A stretch of 64,000 nucleotides of DNA, taken from assembly GCA_020638695.1 (NCBI GenBank), contig JACKIB010000010.1:1-64000 (forward strand). The letters are read 5' to 3'. The translations under genes and the position numbers were made by a program. Positions 63,089 through 64,000 of the stretch are shown piece after piece. The first letter of the stretch is position 1; every line of letters starts with the position of its first letter. Under the pieces are notes generated by a model that was given only the letters and a program-made list of their open reading frames with translations, did not search any database and had not been told where the DNA came from. The DNA comes from Planctomycetota bacterium (GTDB lineage Bacteria > Planctomycetota > UBA1135 > UBA2386).

Positions 63089-64000
63089 ATGCAGCCCAGC
63101 GCGCGGCCCACGGCCCGTTTCGTCCCCTCTTCGGTTTGGGCGGTCGCGTTGCTCCTCGGCTCCCTGTGGGGAGTCGGTGCGCCGGCGGTGGCCCAACGAG
63201 CATCGGGTGGCGGGCGTTCGACGCCGGTCGGACGTGTCCCGGTGCTCACCGTTCGGGGCTTCGGCGAGGGCGAACAGGCGATCGAAGAGCTGCTGCTTCA
63301 CTTCGATCCCGACTACGGGGCGGAGCTCTACCCGGTGTATCGCGATCTGGCGCGTGCGCTGAGCCCCGAGACGCGGATCCTCGTGGTCGTCCCCGACGCC
63401 CGGCACCTCGAAGGGGCGCGGTTCACCCTGCAGTCCGCAGGCTTTGCCGAGGCGCGATGTGAGTTCTGCGCCACGGAGCGGCCGATCTCGGTGTGGGCGA
63501 GGGATCGGATGATTCCGCTGGTCACCGGCGGCAGGCTCGAGTTCTTCCGGCCACTCGGCGATCAGGTCGACGCCGAGCGAGCGGGGGACCTCGACGTCGC
63601 GCCGCTGCTGGCGCAGCGCCGTTCGGGCACGCTGCTCGGGGGAATGTTCCTCGAGGGTGGGAACGTGATCGTCGGCAGTGGCCGGGTGTTCGTCGGTCGT
63701 ACGGTGGTCGAGGAGAACCCCGGGGTTGGCGGCGCGGTGGCGGTGGTCGAGCGTCGTCTGCGCGAGTTGTTCGGCGCCGAGCCGCTGGTGCTCGGCACTG
63801 CGAGCACGCTGCCCCACCCGCACATCGACATGATGCTGACCCACATCGGCGACCGCACGGTGCTGTTGGCCGACCCGGTGCCCGGGATCGAGTTGTTGCG
63901 GGCGCTGCGCCGCATGCGGATGCCGTCGTTCATCGGGGTGCCGATGGTGGAGGTGACCGAAGAGCTGCAGATCCGCAAGCTGCCCGGCTACGAGGTCATG
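63089..64000 (+). CDS. exported PAD/agmatine-deiminase-like protein (3' end beyond window)
   Basis: 304 codons are visible, and the frame is open at the window edge. A signal peptide (VWAVALLLGSLWGVGAPAVA) is followed by a pentein-fold domain with SVWARDRMIPLV (WxRD), GGMFLEGGNVIVGSG (EGGN) and HPHIDMMLTHIGD (HxD). These are conserved guanidine-modifying-enzyme motifs. The catalytic Cys near the C-terminus lies outside the window. It may deiminate peptidyl-arginine or agmatine outside the cell. Confidence 0.75.
   Translation, partial: MQPSARPTARFVPSSVWAVALLLGSLWGVGAPAVAQRASGGGRSTPVGRVPVLTVRGFGEGEQAIEELLLHFDPDYGAELYPVYRDLARALSPETRILVVVPDARHLEGARFTLQSAGFAEARCEFCATERPISVWARDRMIPLVTGGRLEFFRPLGDQVDAERAGDLDVAPLLAQRRSGTLLGGMFLEGGNVIVGSGRVFVGRTVVEENPGVGGAVAVVERRLRELFGAEPLVLGTASTLPHPHIDMMLTHIGDRTVLLADPVPGIELLRALRRMRMPSFIGVPMVEVTEELQIRKLPGYEVM

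Overview
The window is about 64 kb of very GC-rich bacterial DNA (strong G/C preference at third codon positions). The gene set points to a planctomycete-type genome. It has five ECF-like sigma factors, each next to a membrane sensor or a Ser/Thr kinase-TPR protein. It also has many secreted proteins with short 'AQ'-type signal peptides, Kelch and carboxypeptidase-regulatory-like beta domains, a DUF1573 protein, a YXWGXW-repeat protein and the futalosine menaquinone enzyme MqnD. No rRNA, tRNA, CRISPR array or intact transposase was seen. The assignment to Planctomycetota is an inference from gene content.

Layout. 1-3.0 kb: an MtfA-like peptidase, then (minus strand) an ECF sigma factor coupled to a membrane LRR protein and a small zinc-ribbon protein. 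3.1-8.9 kb: a YXWGXW-repeat protein and a VTC-domain / CotH-beta-helix / DUF4956 cassette. 9.4-12.2 kb: a B12-binding radical SAM enzyme followed by a methyltransferase. 12.3-17 kb: a PhoD-like phosphatase with two laminin-G-like domains and an unknown secreted protein. 17.4-24.4 kb: two overlapping carboxypeptidase-regulatory-like proteins and an M20 peptidase. 24.6-28.4 kb: a PBP4-type D-Ala-D-Ala carboxypeptidase, a candidate selenoprotein missed by normal gene calling (in-frame UGA with a hairpin just downstream), and a membrane-TPR protein. 28.4-35.2 kb: MqnD, a 43-residue membrane peptide, secreted proteins, a four-copy tandem repeat of about 183 bp, and a metallophosphoesterase. 35.4-41.2 kb: an ECF sigma factor translationally coupled to a 1618-residue alpha-2-macroglobulin-like protein with an anti-sigma-like N-terminus, then a MITE-like inverted-repeat element. 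41.2-47.2 kb: a methyltransferase fusion, two sigma factors and a kinase-TPR protein.

47.2-55.1 kb is a DNA-repair island. LigD (PE, degenerate ligase, polymerase) is on the plus strand. On the minus strand a tight operon encodes Ku, a complete ATP-dependent ligase, a BRCT-MerR-TPR protein and a photolyase. The complete ligase could supply the sealing activity that the LigD ligase domain appears to have lost. The BRCT-MerR-TPR protein is the best candidate here for an undescribed NHEJ accessory factor. 55.9-64 kb: small secreted proteins, an SGNH-type protein whose reading frame crosses a (CT)8 microsatellite, a DUF2911-like protein, an ECF sigma factor/kinase pair, and a PAD/agmatine-deiminase-like protein running off the window.

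Several genes start 6-9 nt after a TAGACT/TATGAT-like hexamer, which suggests leaderless transcription and helped choose several GTG/TTG starts.
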